A DNA stretch of 15,959 nucleotides from Methanobacteriota archaeon (GCA_023434825.1 JAEYSH010000050.1:1-15959), one strand, 5' to 3'. Shown: positions 5,734-13,706, counted from the stretch's first letter. The notes: a model not told the origin generated them from the letters alone. A program made the numbers and translations.

Positions 5734-7002
5734 TTAATTTTGCTTATATTTTTCTATTCTTTTTATGTTTTCTATATTATTATCTGTTATTGGCAGTGAA
5801 ACATCCATAATTTTTTTTATAGTTTCGTCATCTAGTTTTAATGCATTTTGTAAAATATTTTTAATAGTATCAACATCAATATAATCAGCTGATTTTAAAT
5901 AATTGACTTCTTTTAATAATGCTTCATTAGTAGATTTCAGTTCTTCATACTCTTTAGAACTTACATCTTTAACTTTTGCTTCATCTAATGTAAGATCTGG
6001 AAGAACCTTAAGATAATGTGCTTCTAAATCTTTAGGATTAGCTTGCCAGTAAGACCTATCTTGCTCTGATATTTTATGGCCTGCTAGGTAATCAGCTAAA
6101 GTTTTTTGACCTGTTTTATTTATAAAAGTGCTTATGAAATATGCTCTCAGTGAATGACTACGCCAAAAACTATATTTACCTTTTTCTCTTTTAAAACCTG
6201 CTTTCTCTCCAGTTCTTCTAAAGTTAGTGACAACACTGTCTCTGCCTAATTTTTTCCCAACATTATTTACAAAGAGAAAATCATTATTGTCATTTATCCT
6301 TATTTTCTCATTAGCCCCGTAAAATCTCACTTTAAGATAATTAAATATTTCACGTGTAGCTTCTGGAGGTATAAAGGTATGATGATCATAATTTACTTTT
6401 TGTCGTCTTATATTTAGCGGTAAAACCTTATTAGATATCTTATCTTCATATTTAAACAAGTCATAAATATTATCAATTTCAATTTTGGATACTTGTGATG
6501 CAGCTTCTAATAGCTGCTTAATTGTTAAATTTCTAGCTTCTTGTTGTCCCATTCCTGAAAGAGCCATTAAATAAATTAAGGCTTTTTCACGTGTAGCTGC
6601 TGCATTTGCTAACTTAAGTATATTTTCTCTTGACATTCCTTTACTTCTATTTTCCTCAAGGGTTATGTCTCCCCTGTTTCGTTTTACTTTTGGTAAAGAC
6701 ACATCAAAAGACTCATAAAATGATCTAATGGCTGAATGATAGAGATTAATAGTACTTGGAGCAATTCCTTTATCTTTTAAATATTTGATATACATCTGAT
6801 GATAACGACGAATTTTCCTTTGTCTTTTCCGAATTGTTGGATCTATTTCTTCTTCTTCAGCTTCTTCTAGCAATTCTGTGGGTGTTTTACCTATTAGTGT
6901 GCAATAATGGTTCATTGCGATTCTATAACTTTTTTGAGTCCCCGGGCGAATACCTGTTTGATCGAACCAATCCTCTATTAATCCATCATCTTCTATACTC
7001 AT
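5734..7002 (-). CDS. Tyrosine recombinase / integrase, 422 aa
   Basis: It catalyses site-specific strand exchange for insertion or excision of a mobile element. Residues about 5-110 form the helical core-binding domain, with two basic patches (RKRQRKIRR near 58-66). The catalytic domain covers 120-335. HSLR at 283-286 is the HxxR motif, GH at 308-309 the second histidine, and Tyr 318 (nine residues after His 309) the expected nucleophile. The first catalytic arginine is not at its usual place: the motif reads SGMGQQEARNL, with Gly at the expected position and Arg 157 five residues on. Residues 345-422 are a charged helical or coiled-coil tail. No SD precedes the ATG, and a TATA-like box 20-32 nt upstream points to a leaderless transcript. 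The gene is the outermost of the accessory block and abuts the lon terminator region, typical for an integrase beside its attachment site. The recombinase assignment is firm; its activity is not shown. Confidence 0.9.
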   Translation of the reverse strand: MSIEDDGLIEDWFDQTGIRPGTQKSYRIAMNHYCTLIGKTPTELLEEAEEEEIDPTIRKRQRKIRRYHQMYIKYLKDKGIAPSTINLYHSAIRSFYESFDVSLPKVKRNRGDITLEENRSKGMSRENILKLANAAATREKALIYLMALSGMGQQEARNLTIKQLLEAASQVSKIEIDNIYDLFKYEDKISNKVLPLNIRRQKVNYDHHTFIPPEATREIFNYLKVRFYGANEKIRINDNNDFLFVNNVGKKLGRDSVVTNFRRTGEKAGFKREKGKYSFWRSHSLRAYFISTFINKTGQKTLADYLAGHKISEQDRSYWQANPKDLEAHYLKVLPDLTLDEAKVKDVSSKEYEELKSTNEALLKEVNYLKSADYIDVDTIKNILQNALKLDDETIKKIMDVSLPITDNNIENIKRIEKYKQN

Positions 7003-7021
7003 AGAATTATATTTTGATGTG

Positions 7022-7034
7022 TATATTATTTAAA
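7022..7034 (-). promoter_or_regulatory. TATA-like box of the integrase
   Basis: On the minus strand TTTAAATAATATA lies 20-32 bases before the integrase ATG, the distance expected when transcription starts at or next to the start codon. Together with the missing Shine-Dalgarno sequence this suggests a leaderless mRNA. Confidence 0.45.
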
Positions 7035-7159
7035 TTTTTGTAATATACCGACTATTGAGTTAGAACTATCTACATATAACGCACTAAATAAAAACTCGAA
7101 AAATTAATCCTAAATTCAATTGTTAATTTAAAAAAATGAGTATAATTTCTAAGATTAAT

Positions 7160-7205
7160 TTAAAATAAAAAGGAGGAGCTCCCTCAATGGTAGTTAGAGG
7201 GAGCT
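7160..7205 (-). terminator. Hairpin terminator of lon
   Basis: AGCTCCCTC (7177-7185) and GAGGGAGCT (7197-7205) form a perfect 9-bp stem with an 11-base loop. On the minus strand this is followed by CCTCCTTTTTATTTT. It begins about 30 bases after the lon stop codon and looks like a textbook intrinsic terminator, unusual in archaea, where T-runs without hairpins are the rule. Confidence 0.75.
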
Positions 7206-7234
7206 AAAGGTATTTTTGGTAAAATTTGGCCAGA

Positions 7235-9613
7235 TTAAGCGCCTGCTCCACCCCTTACAGGGCCGGCATCCATTTCAAGCATCATTGGTTTAGGTAATTC
7301 TATTCCAATGGTCTCTTTTATGACATCTTCAACAGATTCAACCAGGATGAACTCTAAATCCTTTTGAACATCTTCTGGTATGTCATCGATGTCTTTTTCA
7401 TTGTCTTTTGGTAAGATAACACGTTTTATTCCGGCACGGTGAGCTGCAAGGACTTTCTCTTTAATTCCACCAACTGGTAAAACTGCGCCTCTAAGTGATA
7501 TTTCACCAGTCATAGCCAGTTTTGGATCAACTTCATGACCTGTAACCAGTGATGCTATGGTGGTTAAGAGAGCTACACCTGCAGATGGTCCGTCTTTTGG
7601 AATTGCTCCAGATGGAACGTGTATGTGTAAATCTTTCTTGTCAAATTCTATTGTCTGTAAATTGAATGCTAATCTTGAACGGATAAGACTCTGTGAAATC
7701 TTAGCAGATTCCTTCATTACATCTCCTAATTGTCCAGTAAGTGTCAATTTACCTGTTCCTGGCATGAATGCACCTTCAATGAACAGTATGTCGCCGCCAA
7801 CAGGAGTCCATGCTAATCCAGTTACAACTCCTGGAGGGTTATTTTTACCTGCCTGGTGAACCTGAGCTATTTCATGGCCTAATATATCATATAGCATGTC
7901 TTCTTTAACGACATAAGGTAATTCTACTTTTCCAAGAACAACTTTTTCTGATGCAACTCTTGCAACTGCAGATAGTTGACGTTTAAGTCCTCTTACTCCG
8001 GCTTCTCTGGTGTATTTTTCGATGATTGTATGGAGAGCTTCATCATCTATTTGAAGCTGGCTGTCATTTAAACCATGGTCTTCAAGTACTAAGTCAATGA
8101 GGTGTTCTTTAGCTATATGGAACTTTTCATTACTGGTGTAGCTTCCGATTTGAATTATTTCCATACGATCTCTTAACGGTCCTGGAATACCTCTTAAATC
8201 ATTTGCTGTTGCAATGAAGAAAACATCTGATAAGTCGTATGGAACTTCTAAGTAGTGATCAGAGAAGCTGTTGTTCTGTTCTGGGTCTAAAACTTCTAAA
8301 AGTGCACTGGCTGGATCTCCACTGTATGAAGCCATTAGTTTGTCCACTTCATCAAGTATAAACACAGGATTTCTTTGACCTGCACGTTTCATTCCCTGAA
8401 TAATTCTACCGGGTAATGCTCCAAGGTATGTTCTTCTGTGTCCTCTGACTTCTGATTCATCTTTAACTCCACCGAGACTTATTCTGACATATTCTCTTTC
8501 AAGTGCTTCGGCAATGCTTCTACCTAAACTTGTTTTACCTGTTCCTGGAGGTCCAACAAGTAATAATATACTGCCCTGCTTGTTCTGTTTGAGTTTCATT
8601 ACTGTAAGGTGCTGGATAATCCTATCTTTAACTTTATCCAGTCCATAGTGTTCCTCATCAAGTAATTTCCTTGCTGCTTCTATGTCAATGTCCTTTATTT
8701 CACTTTCGCCCCAAGGTAAGCTAACTAAAAGGTCAAGATAGTTCCTGATGACGTTTTCTTCAGAGCTGTGTGGTCCCTGTCTTTCCAGTTTTGTTACTTC
8801 GTCTAAAGCCACTTCTTTGACATTATCAGGCATGTTTGCTTCTTCAATTAACTGACGGTAATCTTTTTTACCGCTGCCGCCTTCCACTTCTTCAAGTTCT
8901 TCCTGGATAGCTTTAAGCTGCTCTTTAAGCATGTTTTCTCTATGCTTTTTATTCATATCTTCATTTAATTTAGCAGCCATTTCCATCTGGAATTTCAGTG
9001 ATTCTTTCTGGTCAATTAGAATATCCATGAACCTTAAGCTTTTTTCTTTAAGGGAACGGATTTCTAAGAATTCCTGTTTTTCGGAAAGTGAAAGCATTGT
9101 GTGCGGAAATATGTAACCAATTGTTTTTGTAATGTCATTGAACTTATTTACCTGCTCAACGTAAGTTTTGGAGCCTTTGAAGTTTTCACTTATTTCTGAA
9201 ACAAGGTATCTAATTTGAGTAAGCATTTCTTTCTGGTTTTCTTCGTCCAGATCAACAATATCTGGGATTAAATTGTATTTTGCCCTGTAATCTTTTCCAT
9301 CTGGAATGAATTCTTCTATTTCTACCCTTTCCATGACATCCACATTTATATGGTAGAAATCCCTCATTTCTTTGGCTTTTCTGACTTTAACTAAAACTCC
9401 TACTTTATAGAAGTCTTCATCTATGTATAATTCATCTTCATTAGGTTTCTGCACTGCTGTGATTATTCCATAGAAATCGTCTCTAGCAGCACGGTTGTAC
9501 ATTCTTCTACCTATCTTTTTATCAACCTTCAGGTTCATGTTTGTTTTATGTAATAGTACGGTATTTGGTACAAATAATACTGATAATTCTTTATTTATGT
9601 TCATATCGTTCAT
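7235..9613 (-). CDS. lon: ATP-dependent Lon protease, bacterial (LonA) type, 792 aa
   Basis: It unfolds and degrades misfolded and regulatory proteins in the cytoplasm as a hexamer. Residues 8-200 are the Lon substrate-binding N domain, then a coiled-coil region. The AAA+ module has Walker A GPPGTGKT at 354-361, Walker B FILDEVD at 418-424 and sensor Asn 471. The protease domain has the catalytic dyad Ser 677 (in PKDGPSAG) and Lys 720 (in GGIKEK), 43 residues apart as in E. coli Lon. No membrane segments interrupt the ATPase domain, so this is the soluble LonA type, not the membrane LonB usual in archaea. LonA genes in methanogens are known and thought to come from bacteria. The tail ends in a Gly/Ala-rich GPVRGGAGA. 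GGAGTGAT precedes the ATG. It is separated by 123 bases from the upstream arsR-type gene, so its own promoter is likely. Confidence 0.97.
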   Translation of the reverse strand: MNDMNINKELSVLFVPNTVLLHKTNMNLKVDKKIGRRMYNRAARDDFYGIITAVQKPNEDELYIDEDFYKVGVLVKVRKAKEMRDFYHINVDVMERVEIEEFIPDGKDYRAKYNLIPDIVDLDEENQKEMLTQIRYLVSEISENFKGSKTYVEQVNKFNDITKTIGYIFPHTMLSLSEKQEFLEIRSLKEKSLRFMDILIDQKESLKFQMEMAAKLNEDMNKKHRENMLKEQLKAIQEELEEVEGGSGKKDYRQLIEEANMPDNVKEVALDEVTKLERQGPHSSEENVIRNYLDLLVSLPWGESEIKDIDIEAARKLLDEEHYGLDKVKDRIIQHLTVMKLKQNKQGSILLLVGPPGTGKTSLGRSIAEALEREYVRISLGGVKDESEVRGHRRTYLGALPGRIIQGMKRAGQRNPVFILDEVDKLMASYSGDPASALLEVLDPEQNNSFSDHYLEVPYDLSDVFFIATANDLRGIPGPLRDRMEIIQIGSYTSNEKFHIAKEHLIDLVLEDHGLNDSQLQIDDEALHTIIEKYTREAGVRGLKRQLSAVARVASEKVVLGKVELPYVVKEDMLYDILGHEIAQVHQAGKNNPPGVVTGLAWTPVGGDILFIEGAFMPGTGKLTLTGQLGDVMKESAKISQSLIRSRLAFNLQTIEFDKKDLHIHVPSGAIPKDGPSAGVALLTTIASLVTGHEVDPKLAMTGEISLRGAVLPVGGIKEKVLAAHRAGIKRVILPKDNEKDIDDIPEDVQKDLEFILVESVEDVIKETIGIELPKPMMLEMDAGPVRGGAGA

Positions 9614-9663
9614 GGTATCACTCCATGGGCAGTTGGCTTTTTATAAAATACAACTCTTTCGCG

Positions 9664-9673
9664 TATTTTTAAA
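9664..9673 (-). promoter_or_regulatory. TATA-like box of lon
   Basis: On the minus strand TTTAAAAATA follows AAAACC. Transcription would start near 9645 and give a leader of about 30 bases with the GGAGTGAT ribosome site. A second candidate, TTTTATAAAA near 9640-9650, would start too close to the SD site. No heat-shock operator was recognised. Confidence 0.35.
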
Positions 9674-9736
9674 GGTTTTAGCCCAATGGCGGTTATTACC
9701 TTAAATTTTTTAATTTTCTTGAATTTATGAAGTTTA

Positions 9737-10081
9737 TTATTTTTTTTGAGCTTTGCTGCACTTTGTTAGTACACAGCTGAATAAAAAATCAATTTTTTCT
9801 TTGTGATTTATCATTGCACTGTGGTTAAACGTGTAATAAATGTAGTTACCTCTTCTTTCTGCAGTGAGGATTCTAGCAGTTTTGAGTATTTTAAGATGTT
9901 GAGACGCTGCAGGTTGTGTTAAACCCATCATATTAGCCATTTCTGTTACACTGACCTTCTCCAATTCTCCCGACGTCATTTTATATATTAAAATCAATCG
10001 GTTGATGTTTCCAAGTGCTTTGAATAATTCTTCCAGTTCTTCTGATAAATCACAACACTGTTCAGAATTTATCCTCAACAT
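9737..10081 (-). CDS. ArsR-family transcriptional repressor, 114 aa
   Basis: A winged helix-turn-helix repressor of the ArsR/SmtB type. LFKALGNINRLILIYKM at 19-35 and the recognition helix LTQPAASQHLKILKTARIL at 54-72 are characteristic, and a beta wing AERRGNYIYYTF follows. It should bind operator DNA as a dimer. Two cysteine pairs are present, C9-C10 near the N-terminus and C103/C108 near the C-terminus, in the helices where ArsR proteins place metal or thiol sensor sites; ligand binding is inference. I chose the ATG at 10081: the frame stays open upstream to 10192, but that part reads like untranslated promoter sequence and contains the TATA box and operator. There is no SD, so the mRNA is probably leaderless. 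The gene is divergent from the CPBP protease gene and upstream of lon on the same strand. Confidence 0.9.
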   Translation of the reverse strand: MLRINSEQCCDLSEELEELFKALGNINRLILIYKMTSGELEKVSVTEMANMMGLTQPAASQHLKILKTARILTAERRGNYIYYTFNHSAMINHKEKIDFLFSCVLTKCSKAQKK

Positions 10082-10086
10082 GTTAC

Positions 10087-10110
10087 ATAAGTATATAAGA
10101 ATATACTTAT
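10087..10110. promoter_or_regulatory. Perfect dyad operator at the ArsR-type promoter
   Basis: ATAAGTATAT (10087-10096) and ATATACTTAT (10101-10110) are perfect 10-bp inverted arms with a 4-base AAGA spacer. The dyad begins 5 bases upstream of the ArsR start codon and overlaps the edge of the TATA box (TATATA at 10108-10113). It therefore sits exactly where a repressor would block initiation. AT-rich dyads of this size are typical ArsR/SmtB operators, so autoregulation is likely. Confidence 0.7.
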
Positions 10111-10115
10111 ATAGT
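10108..10115 (-). promoter_or_regulatory. TATA box of the ArsR-type gene
   Basis: On the minus strand ACTATATAAG follows GAAA (BRE-like). It lies 27-35 bases before the ATG at 10081, implying transcription start within a few bases of the start codon. It shares its downstream edge with the 10-bp dyad. Confidence 0.5.
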
Positions 10116-10237
10116 TTTCGATCGTTATAAATTAACAAATATTTTTTTGAAAAATAAAATCTGTAAAAACCATTGTTTTTCAATGGACACATATAGGCTT
10201 AAGTATGATTTACCCTGTTTTCTGCAAATTCAATTAA

Positions 10238-10247
10238 AAAAATTTAT
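10238..10247 (+). promoter_or_regulatory. TATA-like box of the CPBP protease gene
   Basis: AAAATTTAT lies 25-34 bases before the ATG at 10272, and no ribosome-binding site is present. This fits a leaderless transcript, as proposed for the divergent regulator. AT-rich context keeps confidence low. Confidence 0.3.
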
Positions 10248-10271
10248 CCATGAATAAGTTCATTTAACTAT

Positions 10272-11036
10272 ATGAAAATTAATTGGAAATTATTTATAAT
10301 TTTATTAGCTCTAAGTATCTTTGGATGGTTTGCAGTACTGCCCTATACTTTAACACTTCAAAGTAGTGCACTTCAAAATTTAGCGGTACCACTTTCAACA
10401 TTATTGACAGTTCAATTTATTCAAAGTCTAATTATATCAGTAATTGCTATTTTTGCTGGTCTTTACTTTGCAAAGAAAGTTGGTTTAGGACTTCCAATCA
10501 TTGAAGGCTTGCTTGAAGGTAAAACTGTTAAAGATTATTTGATATCAATCCTTCCGCTAACAATTGGACTTGGAATTGTAGCAGGTTTTTTGATAATTGG
10601 CTTAGATTACCTGTTTTCATTTGCAGGAGCTGTTATTAATGTTACATCAAGTCAATTAACTCCTCCAGCGTGGCAGGGATTACTGGCATCATTTTATGGT
10701 GGAATAAACGAAGAAATATTACTTAGATTGTTCTTTATGAGCTTTTTAGTTTGGATATTCTTTAAAATCAAAAAAACCGCTGATGGGAAACCTACAAAAG
10801 CTGGATTTTGGCTTGCAATTATCTTAGCATCAATTATATTTGGAATTGGCCATTTACCAACTTTAGCAGCAATTACAGATTTAACACCAATTCTAATTGT
10901 TAGAACAATTGTTTTAAACAGTATTGGTGGAATTATTTTTGGATGGCTCTACTGGAAAAAGGGCTTAGAATCAGCTATGATTGCGCATTTTTCAGCAGAT
11001 ATTGTTTTACATGTACTTCCAGCTTTAACTATTTAG
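10272..11036 (+). CDS. CPBP-family intramembrane metalloprotease (CAAX protease/Abi-like), 254 aa
   Basis: A membrane protein with about seven to eight hydrophobic helices. The three signature motifs are present: EEILLR with Glu 147, Glu 148 and Arg 152; FGIGH with Phe 190 and His 194; and HFSAD with His 239 and Asp 243. These residues bind the metal and activate water for cleavage in the membrane in the Rce1/CPBP family. Substrates in archaea are unknown; eukaryotic Rce1 trims prenylated proteins, and bacterial relatives act in bacteriocin maturation or immunity. Length is normal. It starts 190 bases from the divergent ArsR-type gene, which could control it. It ends convergent with purA over a T/A-rich terminator region. 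It has no SD sequence. Confidence 0.9.
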   Translation: MKINWKLFIILLALSIFGWFAVLPYTLTLQSSALQNLAVPLSTLLTVQFIQSLIISVIAIFAGLYFAKKVGLGLPIIEGLLEGKTVKDYLISILPLTIGLGIVAGFLIIGLDYLFSFAGAVINVTSSQLTPPAWQGLLASFYGGINEEILLRLFFMSFLVWIFFKIKKTADGKPTKAGFWLAIILASIIFGIGHLPTLAAITDLTPILIVRTIVLNSIGGIIFGWLYWKKGLESAMIAHFSADIVLHVLPALTI

Positions 11037-11052
11037 TTCCATCGTGTAAAAC

Positions 11053-11107
11053 AATTTTTTTAATTTTTTAATTAAATAAAAGAAAAAAAATTAATTCAAA
11101 AATAAAG
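11053..11107. terminator. Bidirectional T/A-rich terminator between CPBP gene and purA
   Basis: T-runs of six or more lie on the plus strand just after the CPBP protease stop (11055-11069). A-runs at 11081-11107 give T-runs on the minus strand just after the purA stop. This is the usual form of archaeal termination between convergent genes. Confidence 0.6.
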
Positions 11108-11123
11108 AGAGGAAATTTTAAAT

Positions 11124-12146
11124 TTATAACATTTCGTCTCTTATATCAATTGTATCTTCAAGATCTGGGCCAGTAGAGATTATAGTAACTGGAACACCAG
11201 TTTCCCCTTCAATTTCTTCAATGAATCTCTTAACTTCACCAGAAAGCTGTGAATAATCCTTAACTCTTTCACATTTCGGGAAAATACGGTCCACACATGT
11301 TAATGCAATCTGTGTAGCGCCATTTATCATACAGGATTCACGAGCTAAATCCATATCAAAGTCTCCAACTCTCCTACGTCTCCCAGTTACGGTTCCATAT
11401 TCTTCAAGACCTCTGCTTTCAGCCTCATCCTGAGAAATTTCAGTTTTGAAAGGTCCTTCACCTACACGAGTAATGTATGATTTAAAAACAACAATTACAT
11501 CATCTATTCTGGTTGGTCCGACACCAACATCTGCTGCTGCTGTACTTGCTGTTGTATCTTTACTTGTAACAAAGGGATAAGTACCGTAGTATAGAGATAA
11601 ACCAAAGCCCTGTGATCCTTCAATAAACACGTCTTTTTCATCGTCTAAAGCATCATTAACTTCCTGCGGAACATCAGTTAAGTAATCTTTCATTTCAAGG
11701 ATATCTTCAGCACGCTTTATGCTTCTATTTACCCTATCCGCATTTGCTGGTCCGCATCCAGTTCCAGTACTTCCAATTTTTTTAGATAAATGATCTGAAG
11801 CCCTATCAAGCTCCTTATGCTTTTGTTCGATTATTGCACATCTGTAATCTGCAAATGTCCTGCCTCTTACATTGTATTTGTTTAAATAATCAAGTTCATG
11901 CATGAAAACTTCAGGGTCAACCAGTACACCGGCCCCTATAAGAAGTCTTGCATCTTTATGGAAAAATCCAGATGGGGTTAATCTTAATCCGAATTTATCT
12001 CCTTTAAATTCAACAGAATGCCCTGCATTTGGGCCTACTCCTGCTCTTGCTATTATATCAGGTTTATCATTGTAACAGAGATAAGTAATGCATTTTCCTT
12101 TGCCCTCATCTCCCCAGCCGCCACCGACTAATATACTACATGTCAT
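11124..12146 (-). CDS. purA: Adenylosuccinate synthetase, archaeal short form, 340 aa
   Basis: It catalyses IMP + aspartate + GTP to adenylosuccinate, the first committed step to AMP, in the cytoplasm. The P-loop GGGWGDEGKGK (8-18) carries the catalytic Asp 13, and AGHS at 41-44 the catalytic His 43. GSTGTGCGP (125-133) is the IMP-binding loop, GTVTGRRRRVGDF (251-263) the aspartate-binding loop, and STGPDLEDT near 324-332 part of the GTP site. The protein is about 90 residues shorter than the bacterial enzyme, as is usual for archaeal PurA. GGAG lies 8 nt before the chosen ATG. It is a single-gene unit with its own TATA box. Confidence 0.97.
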   Translation of the reverse strand: MTCSILVGGGWGDEGKGKCITYLCYNDKPDIIARAGVGPNAGHSVEFKGDKFGLRLTPSGFFHKDARLLIGAGVLVDPEVFMHELDYLNKYNVRGRTFADYRCAIIEQKHKELDRASDHLSKKIGSTGTGCGPANADRVNRSIKRAEDILEMKDYLTDVPQEVNDALDDEKDVFIEGSQGFGLSLYYGTYPFVTSKDTTASTAAADVGVGPTRIDDVIVVFKSYITRVGEGPFKTEISQDEAESRGLEEYGTVTGRRRRVGDFDMDLARESCMINGATQIALTCVDRIFPKCERVKDYSQLSGEVKRFIEEIEGETGVPVTIISTGPDLEDTIDIRDEML

Positions 12147-12178
12147 ATTGTGTTCTCCAAATTTCTTTGCCTCTTTTA

Positions 12179-12188
12179 TTTTTATAAG
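12179..12188 (-). promoter_or_regulatory. TATA box of purA
   Basis: On the minus strand CTTATAAAAA is preceded by TTCTTAG. Transcription would start near 12160, giving a leader of only about 14 bases that begins at the GGAG ribosome site. Confidence 0.45.
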
Positions 12189-12276
12189 CTAAGAATAAAA
12201 ACCTTTCCATTGTGTGTTAAAAAATAGTTCATTGATAACATTAATTTATAAAAACAATTTCTTCATGATTATTTGT

Positions 12277-12288
12277 AAAAAAAAGAAA
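12277..12288 (-). terminator. T-run terminator of the winged-helix AAA+ ATPase gene
   Basis: On the minus strand the sequence TTTCTTTTTTTT lies about 45-55 bases after the ATPase stop codon and before the purA promoter. There is no hairpin. The 187-base gap between the two genes otherwise holds only the purA promoter. Confidence 0.45.
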
Positions 12289-12333
12289 TAATATATCTTT
12301 AAAGCATAGAGAAAAGGTAAATAGATTTTATTA

Positions 12334-13662
12334 TTAAGCTTTCTTATTGATTAACCGTGCAAATATATCCGGCGTATATTTCCTTTGAAGAGATATTAAA
12401 ACATGCTGATCAAGGGCTTCTTCTAAAATTTCTTCAGTTATAATGTCTTCATCTTTCCTTATACGAATAGCCTGAGCAATTTGTGCAATATCCCTTGCAT
12501 GAGCAAATGTAGGTTGAAGTTCTTCTCCTCCATTAATATGGGGTTTATAAACAGTTTCAAATCTATTAAGTACTTTTTCATCGTATTTTTCCTCTAAAGC
12601 ATCTAAATTTTTTTTAAAAACCACCATTATCTCAGATGTAGAAGGAACTTCCAGTAGAATATTTAATGGAGCTCTTCTAAGATGAGCTTCGTCTATAATC
12701 GTTATTTCAAGATTGGTTGAAAAAGCGGGAATAAAATGAGTGTCGATAATCACTGGAGCGCCTTTAATGTAAATTATATCTTTTTTATTTTCCATCGGGA
12801 CAATGAGTCTGTTTAAAAGAGCATTATGATCTTCTTTTTGCCTTCCAAGGTCATCTACAAGGAGTACTCCTCCGCTTGCTTTAATTATTGGAGAAGTTTC
12901 ATAAACTCCTTTATTTGAATTATAATTAGTTTCTAATTTCTCAAGATTAAGCTCTGATCCAGTAAAAACAAATGGTGCATAAATTTTTACCCATCTAGGG
13001 TCTTCAGGTTGCTCCGGGCATATTTTATGAAAATCTGGATCAAAAATTTGAATAATCTGTTCGCTGAATTCAATGAACTTTGGAATTACAATTGGGGGAA
13101 GTAAATCTGACATTTTACTTGTTAAGAACGTTTTACCAGTTCCGGGAGGTCCGTAAATAAAAAAACCCTTCCCCCCAATAGCCGCTTCAATAAGGCCATT
13201 TTTTGCTTTTTCTGATCCTACCACATCTTCAAATGCTTTTTTAATAACTTCAGGAGGTATTTTTATTGGAAATCTATCCTTAATTTGTATATTCATTAGT
13301 TTAGTGTAAATATAATAGGATACTGGTGCCAAACCCGTATAAGAATTTTCCAGGATAAGTTTTTTAGCCTTTTCATGGCCAAGTTTCGTAACTGAATACT
13401 CTACTGAGGCAAAAAGAAACCCTCCGCTTACAGGAGCGCATAAATCTTCTTTTTCAAGCATTTTAATGCATTCCTCTAATATTTCTATGCTTATACCCGT
13501 TATTCTATGCATATCACTTACTTTAATAGTTCCATAGCTTGAAATAATCTTTAATACAGAATTTTTTATAAAATTAGTTGAAATATCAATTTCTTCTAAG
13601 GATCGAGGTATTTTTAACAGGGTAAATAATTTTTCCATTTTTTCATTATGGTAGTAATTCAT
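12334..13662 (-). CDS. Winged-helix AAA+ ATPase of unknown function, 442 aa
   Basis: Residues 30-90 look like a winged helix (SVLKIISSYGTIKVSDMHRI onward). About 130-440 is an AAA+ module of the MoxR-like sort: FFIYGPPGTGKT (Walker A at 171-178), GGVLLVDDLGRQ (Walker B near 264-275), STNLE (sensor 1, Asn 317), then DEAHLRR as the likely arginine-finger stretch. The insert with IFDPDFHK...RWV and the YETSPIIKASGG stretch match a family I know from many bacteria as uncharacterised ATPases, where the motif order FDP-H, RWV, YN, GRQ is conserved. The role is unknown; a chaperone or remodelling function is the family-level expectation. GGTG lies 12 nt before the ATG. It stands between the M20 peptidase and purA, in its own unit. 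Confidence 0.8.
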   Translation of the reverse strand: MNYYHNEKMEKLFTLLKIPRSLEEIDISTNFIKNSVLKIISSYGTIKVSDMHRITGISIEILEECIKMLEKEDLCAPVSGGFLFASVEYSVTKLGHEKAKKLILENSYTGLAPVSYYIYTKLMNIQIKDRFPIKIPPEVIKKAFEDVVGSEKAKNGLIEAAIGGKGFFIYGPPGTGKTFLTSKMSDLLPPIVIPKFIEFSEQIIQIFDPDFHKICPEQPEDPRWVKIYAPFVFTGSELNLEKLETNYNSNKGVYETSPIIKASGGVLLVDDLGRQKEDHNALLNRLIVPMENKKDIIYIKGAPVIIDTHFIPAFSTNLEITIIDEAHLRRAPLNILLEVPSTSEIMVVFKKNLDALEEKYDEKVLNRFETVYKPHINGGEELQPTFAHARDIAQIAQAIRIRKDEDIITEEILEEALDQHVLISLQRKYTPDIFARLINKKA

Positions 13663-13696
13663 GGAGCTTTACACCGCCATATTTGATGATTATCAG

Positions 13697-13706
13697 TTTA
13701 TATTAA
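13697..13706 (-). promoter_or_regulatory. TATA box of the winged-helix AAA+ ATPase gene
   Basis: On the minus strand TTAATATAAA lies 35-44 bases before the ATG at 13662. Transcription would start near 13677, giving a leader of about 15 bases that includes the GGTG ribosome site. Confidence 0.45.

Noticed and set aside
5690..5763. TTTTCTATTCTTTT occurring twice 60 bases apart (5690-5703, 5750-5763)
   Set aside because: It is simple T-rich sequence at a gene end. One copy lies inside the integrase coding region, so chance or terminator bias explains it.
10082..10192. Extended N-terminus of the ArsR regulator (37 extra codons)
   Set aside because: The added residues do not resemble ArsR proteins and cover the TATA box and dyad, so the start at 10081 is better.
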